Virus record (IMG/VR): IMGVR_UViG_3300030117_004487
Coordinates: 1-48,923 of that record
DNA from: a virus
Strand: one strand, 5' to 3'
DNA: 48,923 bases
The notes under the pieces are model-generated. The model was not told the origin of the DNA, did not search any database, and worked only from the letters and a program-made list of their open reading frames with translations. The first letter of the stretch is position 1, and every line of letters starts with the position of its first letter. Position numbers and translations under genes: made by a program. Shown one piece after another: positions 37,267 to 43,419 of this stretch.

Positions 37267-37467
37267 CTATTGCCATTGCTCCGGTTGAACGTCCAACGGG
37301 ATCTGCTGCATCTGCAGTGTGATCCATCCGAGCACGCGGACTTCGTCGGCATCCAACAGTATCGGTTCCGGGGTACCCACACCCTCGTAACCAAGCGTTG
37401 ACTGAATCCATTTAGCCATCTTTCGATAGGCTTTCTTGTCTGTATCAGGGTCAATCTTTGGAACCAT
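37267..37467 (-). CDS. hypothetical small protein
   Basis: 66 residues; ATG at 37467 has a perfect AGGAGG 5 nt upstream, which selects this frame over two overlapping minus-strand ORFs. Sequence MVPKIDPDTDKKAYRKMAKW followed by a compact C-terminus with VRVLGWITLQMQQIPLDV. Soluble, no motif. It is the last gene of the leftward block. Confidence 0.65.
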   Translation of the reverse strand: MVPKIDPDTDKKAYRKMAKWIQSTLGYEGVGTPEPILLDADEVRVLGWITLQMQQIPLDVQPEQWQ

Positions 37468-37684
37468 TGTTCCTCCTCTGCTTAAAGGTTCTTCATTAGC
37501 AATGCTTCTTCCTAGCCAATCGCAGACTCTTCCAAGGATTACTTATGGCTCAAGCCATATCCCTGCTTTCTCAGGTGCGCACTGAGGAAGAGGCTGAGTA
37601 CACGTTGTTTACAAGGGCCGGTTTAGGGTCATGTACCAATCACCATTTGGAAAAAGCATTGCTGATAAAGATCCTCCTCTGATA

Positions 37685-37717
37685 GCCCCCCTCGCACCGG
37701 GAAGGATTGAGGGGGGC
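37685..37717 (-). terminator. GC-rich hairpin after SSB-like gene
   Basis: Perfect 9-bp stem GCCCCCCTC (37685-37693) with GAGGGGGGC (37709-37717), 15-nt loop. It lies 22 bp beyond the SSB-like stop and touches motif site 13. No T-run follows on either strand, so it may stabilise the 3' end or pause transcription rather than terminate by itself. Confidence 0.5.
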
Positions 37718-37730
37718 ACTAGTGGGGAAT
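37718..37730 (+). repeat. dispersed motif site 13 (intergenic)
   Basis: Exact consensus ACTAGTGGGGAAT in non-coding DNA, immediately after the 9-bp hairpin stem. Confidence 0.8.
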
Positions 37731-37738
37731 CAGAGTAG

Positions 37739-38254
37739 TCAGCCGCTGAGGAGCGACTGGAGGTATTCGGTGCGGTAGGTCCGCTCGCCCCTCTGACTAT
37801 ACTTGCAGAGGACGGAACATACAACCGAGTGCTCACCGGAAAGCATGGACTCGATCTCGCCCATGTCGGCTCCGATGTCGCCAGGCTCACGCCCAAGCAG
37901 GGTCTTCATGTGGCCCTTGAGACGCTGCATCTCAATGCGGGCACGGGTCTGAGAACCCTCATGGGTGATCTGGCTGGGATCCTGGGGGATGCTGATGGGT
38001 GCACCCTTCCACTCGAGAGGCTCTGCGTGGTCAGGATCTTCTACCAGTTGGTAGGTGAACTGGGTGATAGCAGCAGGGAACATGGCACCATCGCCAGCCT
38101 GCTTGAACTCGCCATCGGTGACTGAAACACCAATGACGTAGCAGTTGTGGGTGCCTGCGGCAGGCCACTCACCCAACGACCCCAGGCCCTGATCGGCCGT
38201 GGCGTCTTCGAAAGACTTCTGCATATTGCTGAAGATTGCACGTGTCTGGTTCAT
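37739..38254 (-). CDS. single-stranded DNA-binding-like protein (DUF669-type)
   Basis: 171 residues; minus-strand start at 38254 with AAGGAAG upstream. A central beta domain (GTHNCYVIGVSVTDGEFKQ; FPAAITQFTYQLVEDPD; EWKGAPISIPQDP) is followed by a helix RIEMQRLKGHMKTLLG and a final strand HSVVCSVLCKYSQRGERTYR. The pattern of a strand-rich OB-like domain with a DUF669-type middle, set next to a Sak4-like ATPase, is known in many phages, where the protein coats single strands for annealing. The acidic tail typical of Gp2.5/SSB is absent. Co-transcribed with the ATPase, 11 bp apart. Confidence 0.6.
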   Translation of the reverse strand: MNQTRAIFSNMQKSFEDATADQGLGSLGEWPAAGTHNCYVIGVSVTDGEFKQAGDGAMFPAAITQFTYQLVEDPDHAEPLEWKGAPISIPQDPSQITHEGSQTRARIEMQRLKGHMKTLLGREPGDIGADMGEIESMLSGEHSVVCSVLCKYSQRGERTYRTEYLQSLLSG

Positions 38255-38265
38255 ACGATACTTCC

Positions 38266-39156
38266 TTACTTAGCTGAAAGATACTGCTCCACAAAGAACG
38301 ACCACGAGTCGGTCTCTGGAAGCTGGATACGGTCTGGGAGATTGACACGACACTTAGTAATGCCTGCCAAACTCTCATCATTCACAGTGATGTAGTGCTC
38401 TTTGTACTTGACGGAACGAGGACGCTTGGGTCCAGGTGTGCCGTCCTTGTTGGTCTGCTGGACCATCTCAGTGCGAGCACCATGCTCACATTCAAAGGCA
38501 GCAACTAGTTCGAACAGCGGGAACAACCGCTTGTAGAAGTTGTCAGTGATTGTGAGTTCAGGTCGGATGACGTAGCGGTCATCACCAAGAGGGATCTTGG
38601 CGTTGACGATGTGGCATACGTAGAAGAATCCGTAGCCATGCTGTCTCAGTTCTGCAGGGAATCGAACCAGTTCCTCGTACACGTCATCCCATGCACGTCG
38701 GCCATCTAGTTCTTTCCACTCCTTCTTGCCCATCTTCTCAGTTACGTGTTGCTTGACGAGAGCAAGGGCAGGACCAAGACTGTCAACAACGATTGTCTGT
38801 GGACGAGGCTGATCTGCCTCTGCCATTTCAATCAGTTGCTTCTTCTTTTCAAGGACACTCTTCCAGTTCAACACGACGGGAGTAGACCCACCCGCAACCG
38901 GCGAACATGGACGCCCTTCCGAGTCCATGCCCGGCCAGATGCAGGCTTGGGGGTCTTTGTTGGTTGTACTTGAGAGGTCGGTATTGATGATGAATGCGTC
39001 GGGGTGTGACTGTATGAAACAGCTCTTACCTACTCCAGGCATTCCAACGAGTAGTCCAAACAACTTACCGGGTGGCGACACCATAGGTGTAGCATGAAAC
39101 CCGAGGTTGCCATACTTCTGACTGATGGTTTTACCCACCGCTAATTCCTGTTCCAT
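38266..39156 (-). CDS. Sak4-like RecA-type ATPase (AAA_24)
   Basis: 296 residues; start 39156 with GGAGG upstream. Walker A GMPGVGKS at 38-45 (Lys44), then a strand ending IINTD where Sak4 proteins have their conserved Asp, Walker B-like PQTIVVDSLGPALALV, and a sensor strand YGFFYVCHIVN. Length and spacing fit the Sak4/AAA_24 recombinases, single-domain RecA relatives that promote strand annealing with a partner SSB. The gene before overlaps it by 26 bp and the SSB-like gene follows, forming a recombination unit. Confidence 0.78.
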   Translation of the reverse strand: MEQELAVGKTISQKYGNLGFHATPMVSPPGKLFGLLVGMPGVGKSCFIQSHPDAFIINTDLSSTTNKDPQACIWPGMDSEGRPCSPVAGGSTPVVLNWKSVLEKKKQLIEMAEADQPRPQTIVVDSLGPALALVKQHVTEKMGKKEWKELDGRRAWDDVYEELVRFPAELRQHGYGFFYVCHIVNAKIPLGDDRYVIRPELTITDNFYKRLFPLFELVAAFECEHGARTEMVQQTNKDGTPGPKRPRSVKYKEHYITVNDESLAGITKCRVNLPDRIQLPETDSWSFFVEQYLSAK

Positions 39157-39475
39157 TGAAGCCTCCAGCTTTCACCCAGTCCTTCTGGGTCTCATTGTCA
39201 AATCCGTCTTCGTCTTGAACCATCTGCTCTGTTTGTGGTGGAGCAGTGTACTCAAGGTTGGGAACCATCGAGGTACGAACAACTAGTTCGTATTGAAGTT
39301 CCTTCAACCACCTACGCAGCATGTTGTCAGAGATGGAACACTTGAACGTTTCCCTGAACATATCGAAGAAGTCTTTGCTTGTTGCAAACGTTCTTGTTGC
39401 GGCAAGCATTTGAAACTTAGGCTCGATGATTTTCTCCATGATCTCTTCATGGAATTCGTTGAATGCCTTAGACAT
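39131..39475 (-). CDS. hypothetical protein with HTH-like segment
   Basis: 114 residues; start 39475 after TAAGGAGTAGTT. The helix pair TSKDFFDMFRETFKCS and ISDNMLRRWLKELQYE could be a winged helix. The C-terminal third is acidic and polar (QTEQMVQDEDGFDNETQ). It overlaps the Sak4-like gene by 26 bp and probably belongs to the same transcript. May regulate or assist recombination; not recognised. Confidence 0.6.
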   Translation of the reverse strand: MSKAFNEFHEEIMEKIIEPKFQMLAATRTFATSKDFFDMFRETFKCSISDNMLRRWLKELQYELVVRTSMVPNLEYTAPPQTEQMVQDEDGFDNETQKDWVKAGGFNGTGISGG

Positions 39476-39494
39476 AACTACTCCTTAGAGGGAC

Positions 39495-39527
39495 GAGGTG
39501 GTGGGTTCACACGAATCCCACCACCTC
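39495..39527 (-). promoter_or_regulatory. 11-bp hairpin abutting nuclease stop codon
   Basis: GAGGTGGTGGG (39495-39505) pairs perfectly with CCCACCACCTC (39517-39527), 11-nt loop. Its base touches the TAG of the nuclease gene and it is followed, going leftward, by the ribosome site of the next gene. Without a T-run it may be a processing site or partial terminator. Confidence 0.5.
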
Positions 39528-40747
39528 TACGCAGATAGATGTACTTCTACGTTGTCCCTGTCCTCCTGCTGGAACCCTTCTGTAGCAAGGATGGTCGGCC
39601 AGTCCCCTACCTCTGTGAGATAGAATGGAGCAAATGGACTGAGCTTTCCGAACTGCTTCAGATGGTTTGCAGACATTGGGAAGTTTCCTGGTGTTCCTTC
39701 TCGATTCGCGTATGAACGAATCAACTGCAGACGACCATGATAAGCCATCGTGTTTTGTTGGTCAAGGATGTTGACGCCAAACGTATGGGAAAAGTTGACG
39801 GGTGGGTCAGTTGCTCGAGCAGGCTTCTGATCTTCAAACTCACCAGTGCCAAGTATCCAACGCTTGCACCGCTCACGGTAGTTCTCATAACGTGGTTCGC
39901 CTGAGTACACACGTCGCTGTTCGATCTGTCCCTTGCGAGGTCCACGCTTTAGTTCATGGTTTACTATCTCGAAGTCACGATCGTTCATACCAAACTCAAT
40001 GGTTGGCTTTTGGAATGCAATGTGAATCATTCCTGCTGCACGTACATCTTCTGGCAGGTCGTACTTCTCTTGTACTGCACCTGACTTGATGAGCCAGTTC
40101 AGTATGTGTGTGTAGTGCTGCGTTTGAAACTCGATTGGACAGGTGCGAAGGCGATTGATTGTTGAGCCTGTGCAGGTCTTTGCATCCACGATGAACAATG
40201 CGTTTTGTTTCTCGTGGTACAGGAGCAAGTCAAACTGTGCCAGCATCTTCCCGTACTCGGGATGGTTGTACTCAGCAGTGATCTCTGAACCAAGAATCCT
40301 GAACCAGGGCTTGTTCAAGAAGTCAATGACTGATCCCTTGCTTGGCACTTGGAACTCCTGCATGGCTTCGAACCATGACAGGGCCATCAACATATCCTTC
40401 TCTTCTTGTTCAAGGATACGTTCTTTCTGTGCCCCAATGATCCCTTGTGATTTACAGGTTTCACTCAGGGTTTGTTGTGACTGCTTTAGCCACTGGGACA
40501 TCTCTTCAAATGCCCCTGCCCTAGACGATTGGAATAGCTCGAGCCTGCGGTGGAACCAAGAACCTCTACTCAGAGCAGCAGACCACCTCAGTGCCGACAC
40601 GATACCGAGGCGACGACTGAGGTAGTACTGGAACGGACAGGAGAGAACACTCTCATAGTCCGATGATCTGATTGAAGGTTTCTTGGCTACCAAGCCCTGG
40701 GTTTCGAGCCACTCTTTGGCTTCGATGCCTCTACCTAACTTGGTCAT
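39527..40747 (-). CDS. PD-(D/E)XK nuclease, RecB/Cas4-like
   Basis: 406 residues; start 40747 directly after TAAGGAGGAGGC. Family marks: SSDYESVLSCPFQYYLSRR at 28-46 (the S...CPxxYYL entry motif), SWFHRRLEL at 63-71, the catalytic core MLAQFDLLLY (Asp173), LFIVDAKTCTG (Asp188, Lys190), and FQTQHYTHI (208-215). This is the PDDEXK_1 plan of phage exonucleases related to RecB and Cas4. Only one Cys pair is seen, so an iron-sulphur cluster is not certain. Beside Sak4 and SSB it probably makes the 3' single strands for annealing. Confidence 0.82.
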   Translation of the reverse strand: MTKLGRGIEAKEWLETQGLVAKKPSIRSSDYESVLSCPFQYYLSRRLGIVSALRWSAALSRGSWFHRRLELFQSSRAGAFEEMSQWLKQSQQTLSETCKSQGIIGAQKERILEQEEKDMLMALSWFEAMQEFQVPSKGSVIDFLNKPWFRILGSEITAEYNHPEYGKMLAQFDLLLYHEKQNALFIVDAKTCTGSTINRLRTCPIEFQTQHYTHILNWLIKSGAVQEKYDLPEDVRAAGMIHIAFQKPTIEFGMNDRDFEIVNHELKRGPRKGQIEQRRVYSGEPRYENYRERCKRWILGTGEFEDQKPARATDPPVNFSHTFGVNILDQQNTMAYHGRLQLIRSYANREGTPGNFPMSANHLKQFGKLSPFAPFYLTEVGDWPTILATEGFQQEDRDNVEVHLSA

Positions 40748-40756
40748 GCCTCCTCC

Positions 40757-40888
40757 TTACTTCTTGCAGCAATCACCTTTGCCGAGAATCTTCATTACGT
40801 ACGGTCGGACCCAGATTCCGAATCCGGTGCCGCAGAGGGCGACGAGGATTGAGAACCAGAGCGTTCCAAGGAAGGATGAAGTGTCCAT
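40757..40888 (-). CDS. small single-helix membrane protein
   Basis: 43 codons from ATG at 40888 (AAAAGGAAACAGAT upstream) to TAA at 40757-40759. One membrane helix, FLGTLWFSILVALCGTGFGI, then a basic/Cys tail ending GKGDCCKK. It overlaps the 3' end of the lipoprotein-like gene by 94 bp in another frame. Its stop forms the ribosome site for the nuclease gene. Possible holin or antiholin by size; function not proven. Confidence 0.65.
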   Translation of the reverse strand: MDTSSFLGTLWFSILVALCGTGFGIWVRPYVMKILGKGDCCKK

Positions 40889-41295
40889 ATCTGTTTCCTT
40901 TTGAAATTCAAAACGTATCGAATCGTTCTGTACGTTACTGCCAAACTAATGAGACCAGTGCCAACGAGGAACGGGACGTAGATGTAAGGCAGGTACTCCT
41001 TCACTCCAATGTTCAGGAGGATCAGAATGATACCGAGCAGTATAGCAGTTCCACCCTTGAGGTTGGAAGTACCGGGAAGCACCATACAAAGTACTCCACC
41101 GATTATGCAGATGCCCCCGATAGCAGAGAGGACAGACAAGTCCTTCATGCTTTCAGCTCCGACGTGCCCAGTCAATGGGATACCAACACCAGAGATACTA
41201 GTGGGGGATATTGTTTTACAGGAAGACAACAGAAGGATGGCTAGTACAACTGGTGCCCAGTTGACCAGGATTCTGAAGCGGGGCCAGATAAGCAT
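40795..41295 (-). CDS. membrane lipoprotein-like, several transmembrane segments
   Basis: 166 residues from ATG 41295 (TGATG with the previous stop). The N-terminus is a lipoprotein-type signal: WPRFRILVNWAPVVLAILLL then SSC with a lipobox LSSC. Three further membrane segments follow: LSAIGGICIIGGVLCMVLPG, GGTAILLGIILILLNIGV and YIYVPFLVGTGLISLAVTY. The polar Ser-rich last 30 residues overlap the next small gene. It may be part of a lysis or superinfection-exclusion set with its neighbours; family unknown. Confidence 0.6.
   Translation of the reverse strand: MLIWPRFRILVNWAPVVLAILLLSSCKTISPTSISGVGIPLTGHVGAESMKDLSVLSAIGGICIIGGVLCMVLPGTSNLKGGTAILLGIILILLNIGVKEYLPYIYVPFLVGTGLISLAVTYRTIRYVLNFKRKQIWTLHPSLERSGSQSSSPSAAPDSESGSDRT
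41197..41209 (+). repeat. dispersed motif site 14
   Basis: ACTAGTGGGGGAT inside the lipoprotein-like gene, on the strand opposite to the gene. One extra G replaces the first A. Confidence 0.6.
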
Positions 41296-41480
41296 CAATA
41301 GCCCTTCTTCATAACCTTCTTCTTCTTGGAAGTGTTGCGTCCCTTGATCCGGTCCAGGAAGCTAGATGCCTTCTTGGTAGCTTTCTTTTTCTTGCCCATG
41401 CCCTCGACCACCTTCCGCGAGGTGCTCTTTCCAAACTTCTTCCGGCTTTTCTTCTTAGAGTTCTTGTTCTGTCCGTACAT
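41295..41480 (-). CDS. small Lys/Arg-rich protein
   Basis: 61 residues, start 41480 with GAAAGGTAG upstream. Nearly half the residues are Lys or Arg (SKKKSRKKFGKSTSRK; GMGKKKKATKKASS; RNTSKKKKVMKKGY). It is too basic to be anything but nucleic acid or membrane binding. The stop overlaps the next ATG. It parallels the basic trio at 9617-10307 and may have a similar DNA-related role. Confidence 0.6.
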   Translation of the reverse strand: MYGQNKNSKKKSRKKFGKSTSRKVVEGMGKKKKATKKASSFLDRIKGRNTSKKKKVMKKGY

Positions 41481-41493
41481 CTGGGACTACCTT

Positions 41494-41703
41494 TCAGATT
41501 AGGTTGACTGCAAAGGTTGTTGCAGTAGATAAGACAATGGCGAGTAGAGACATGACAACCCAAGCACGACCACGGTCGAACTCGTTCTTGAGCTTGATCT
41601 TGTGAAGGTCTACCTCGATCTTGTCGAGCTTGACGTTCACTCGTTTCAGCTCAGAGAGTACATGGATCTTGTACTCTTCCCACCCATCAGGAGAGGGAGA
41701 CAT
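41494..41703 (-). CDS. coiled-coil plus C-terminal membrane helix protein (XhlA-like)
   Basis: 69 residues. An amphipathic coiled coil (YKIHVLSELKRVNVKLDKIE, then VDLHKIKLKNEFDRGRAW) precedes one C-terminal membrane helix (VVMSLLAIVLSTATTFAVNL). This is the shape of XhlA-like phage proteins that help holins. Its start directly follows the stop of the previous gene. A lysis role is plausible but not proven. Confidence 0.6.
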   Translation of the reverse strand: MSPSPDGWEEYKIHVLSELKRVNVKLDKIEVDLHKIKLKNEFDRGRAWVVMSLLAIVLSTATTFAVNLI

Positions 41704-41928
41704 TCAACCACCGCCGTACCCAATGCCAGTAGTGCGGCGACGCATTGGCTTCACAGCTGCTCTGCTGGCACCGATTGGGCCTCGGAGACCGCCACGCTTC
41801 TGGGTCTTGGCACCACGTGCGCGGCCCTTGGCTGCAGCCTTTGCAGGCTTGGAAGCTGCGGTAGCTGCTGCTGAACCACGACGTGCGGCCTTCTTCTTCG
41901 CCTTCTTCTTTGATGCTTTCTTAGCCAT
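41704..41928 (-). CDS. histone H1-like Lys/Ala-rich protein
   Basis: 74 residues, start 41928 with TAAAGGAAATAACA. Sequence MAKKASKKKAKKKAARRGSA, then SKPAKAAAKGRARGAKTQKR, ending in an Arg/Gly tail. The AKKA/PAKAAA repeats are like bacterial histone H1/Hc1-type tails that condense DNA. In a phage it may bind packaged or replicating DNA. Together with the 41295-41480 gene it forms a second basic cluster. Confidence 0.65.
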   Translation of the reverse strand: MAKKASKKKAKKKAARRGSAAATAASKPAKAAAKGRARGAKTQKRGGLRGPIGASRAAVKPMRRRTTGIGYGGG

Positions 41929-41939
41929 TGTTATTTCCT

Positions 41940-42572
41940 TTAGCCGATGAACCGGCCAACAATCATTGCTGCAGTAGCATTGTCTGCTGCAGTCTGGACA
42001 GTGACGATTACTCGCTTGACCCCGTAGATCGAAACACGGCGAGGTACGCCCATCCTCATTCCTACTGCATCTCCACCGTCTGAGTCCAGGGCAGTTGTGC
42101 CAACTGGGAACAGATTGAAAAGGTTGCTTGCATCGACGGTTGTGTTGTCCGTCTGGTATTCGTGACTATCCCAGTCGACAAGGGGGATCCAGATACTGGA
42201 GTCATGTGCAGTACCGTCAGCCGAAGTCTGAGTCAGGTTGGCGTCATTGTCCTGCGGCCAGTTGCGGTTGTTGTGGAAGGAGTCGAGCTCACCGAAGACA
42301 GCAACGATTGGGCGGTCGGCGGTGGGTGCGGTTCCGTACCAAGCAAGGTTCAGTTCCAGGAAGAAACCCATGCTGGGTACAACGATTGGCTTGCACAGGT
42401 TGTTGTCATCGCCAGCACCATAGACCATCTTGCTCGGGTCCAGGCAGTCGGATGATGCAGTCTTTGCATCGGTCCACATGGTGAAGAGAGTGGAGGTGAT
42501 ACCTGATGAACCTGATCCATTGATAGGTTTGCCCAGTGGTGTGGGAGGGAGATAATCAGGAAGGATTGCCAT
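41940..42572 (-). CDS. structural-type beta protein in the replication block
   Basis: 210 residues; start 42572. All-beta in style with no export signal: FFLELNLAWYGTAPTADRPI, VAVFGELDSFHNNRNWPQD, VPRRVSIYGVKRVIVTVQTA, ending AAMIVGRFIG. Many Asp, Asn, Thr and Gly and a bias to C-ending codons suggest strong expression, as for the proteins at 7901 and 30628. A head decoration or receptor-binding role is possible, but it lies among small basic and membrane genes on the minus strand, away from the virion block. Not recognised. Confidence 0.5.
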   Translation of the reverse strand: MAILPDYLPPTPLGKPINGSGSSGITSTLFTMWTDAKTASSDCLDPSKMVYGAGDDNNLCKPIVVPSMGFFLELNLAWYGTAPTADRPIVAVFGELDSFHNNRNWPQDNDANLTQTSADGTAHDSSIWIPLVDWDSHEYQTDNTTVDASNLFNLFPVGTTALDSDGGDAVGMRMGVPRRVSIYGVKRVIVTVQTAADNATAAMIVGRFIG

Positions 42573-43077
42573 GTCGAAGAGCTCCGTTGATTAGCAGGCG
42601 TAGTGCCCATTCCCCACTAGCTCGTCTGTGGGATGCTGTTTGAGTTGGGAGTAGGAACAGTGTTATGCCGTACTCGTGAAGTAGTCTCATTAGTGCATCG
42701 ACTGCAGCTGCAGGTTCAGGCACATGCTTGGATACCTTGGTCATACCAAGGGGAGTTCCCTCCAGGAGGAGGACAGGATCTTCGCAAGAGTCCCTCATAC
42801 GTTTGAGGCAATCGACAAAGCGTGGCCTGTCTTTTCTGGTCAGGCAGTTTTGTGCGATCTCCCGGAGGGATCCCTTACGTTCAATCATGGTACATCCTTC
42901 GTATCCTCGGAGCAAGTAATCTCCCGTCTTCAGGGTTTCTTTGACCGTGTGTATACGGACAAGAACCGTCTTGCGTTTAGTGGGGAGAGAACTGTCGTCG
43001 AGGAGGCGGATGTTGCCGGGGAAGAGGAGAGGTTTCTTCTCTCTCGTATCCTGAATTATGGTCCAGTCCCTGTTCAT
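42556..43077 (-). CDS. ERCC4/Mus81-type nuclease domain protein
   Basis: 173 residues, start 43077 in ATGA overlap with the HTH gene; the end overlaps the beta protein start by 17 bp. The nuclease marks are IIQDTREKKP (Asp10, Arg12, Glu13), TGDYLL (Asp53), and the signature MIERKGSLREI (Glu66-Arg67-Lys68), where the canonical ERKxxxD has Glu in place of the final Asp. ERCC4 nucleases cut branched DNA; here it may resolve forks or recombination products. Confidence 0.8.
   Translation of the reverse strand: MNRDWTIIQDTREKKPLLFPGNIRLLDDSSLPTKRKTVLVRIHTVKETLKTGDYLLRGYEGCTMIERKGSLREIAQNCLTRKDRPRFVDCLKRMRDSCEDPVLLLEGTPLGMTKVSKHVPEPAAAVDALMRLLHEYGITLFLLPTQTASHRRASGEWALRLLINGALRHGNPS
42609..42621 (-). 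repeat. dispersed motif site 15
   Basis: GCTAGTGGGGAAT on the minus strand, read A-S-G-E-W in the ERCC4-type gene. Confidence 0.7.
42976..42988 (+). repeat. dispersed motif site 16
   Basis: TTTAGTGGGGAGA on the top strand in the ERCC4-type gene, 367 bp from site 15 and in inverted orientation to it. Confidence 0.6.
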
Positions 43078-43388
43078 TCTGATTCAGTCAGAATGCGGGA
43101 ACGTGCTGCCTCAAGGACAAACTTGACTGCAGGAGGAGACATGCGAAAGAACTCTCCGATTGCTTCGATGGTGAAACCAGCAAAGGTCAGGTCGATGATC
43201 TGCCTTTCCTTGGTTCCCTTTGGTTTGATTGGCGGGTTGTAAGGTAGTCCCTCTCTGTCTGCGTAATCGTAGATTCTCTTACGCGAGAGGCTTACTTCCT
43301 GGGCTACCTGGGTAATAGATTTGCCTGCCCACAGAAGGTCTTTGATCTTCTGTTGACGCTCGATAACTAAAGGATCTTTTGGGTTCAT
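43074..43388 (-). CDS. tandem helix-turn-helix DNA-binding protein
   Basis: 104 residues with two HTH units: KSITQVAQEVSLSRKRIYDY (about 23-42) and FTIEAIGEFFRMSPPAVKFV (about 73-92). Both follow the pattern helix, turn, recognition helix. It may be a transcription regulator or a DNA-site binding protein, and is one candidate to recognise the dispersed motif; that link is only a guess. It overlaps the ERCC4-type gene in ATGA. Confidence 0.7.
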   Translation of the reverse strand: MNPKDPLVIERQQKIKDLLWAGKSITQVAQEVSLSRKRIYDYADREGLPYNPPIKPKGTKERQIIDLTFAGFTIEAIGEFFRMSPPAVKFVLEAARSRILTESE

Positions 43389-43419
43389 GGTTGTAGGCTA
43401 GTCACCAACCAGGTTAGTG

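Larger units (their letters stand above)
37468..37738. other. 271-bp gap between minus-strand genes
   Basis: Holds a strong hairpin (37685-37717) and motif site 13 (37718-37730). A 45-codon plus-strand ORF (37545-37682, MAQAISLLSQVRTEEEAEY...) has AAGGA upstream but runs against both neighbours, and I give it little weight. A 16-codon minus ORF with AGGAGG upstream (37609-37659) is also possible. A promoter for the 37467 gene may be here; none is clear. Confidence 0.4.

Noticed and set aside
37178-37454. Two minus-strand ORFs overlapping 37267-37467
   Set aside because: Only the 37467 start has AGGAGG; the other frames begin inside that gene without ribosome sites.
37545-37682. 45-codon plus-strand ORF in the gap left of the SSB-like gene
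   Set aside because: Opposes both neighbours, overlaps no conserved pattern, and its AAGGA site may be chance. Kept only as a note in the gap entry.
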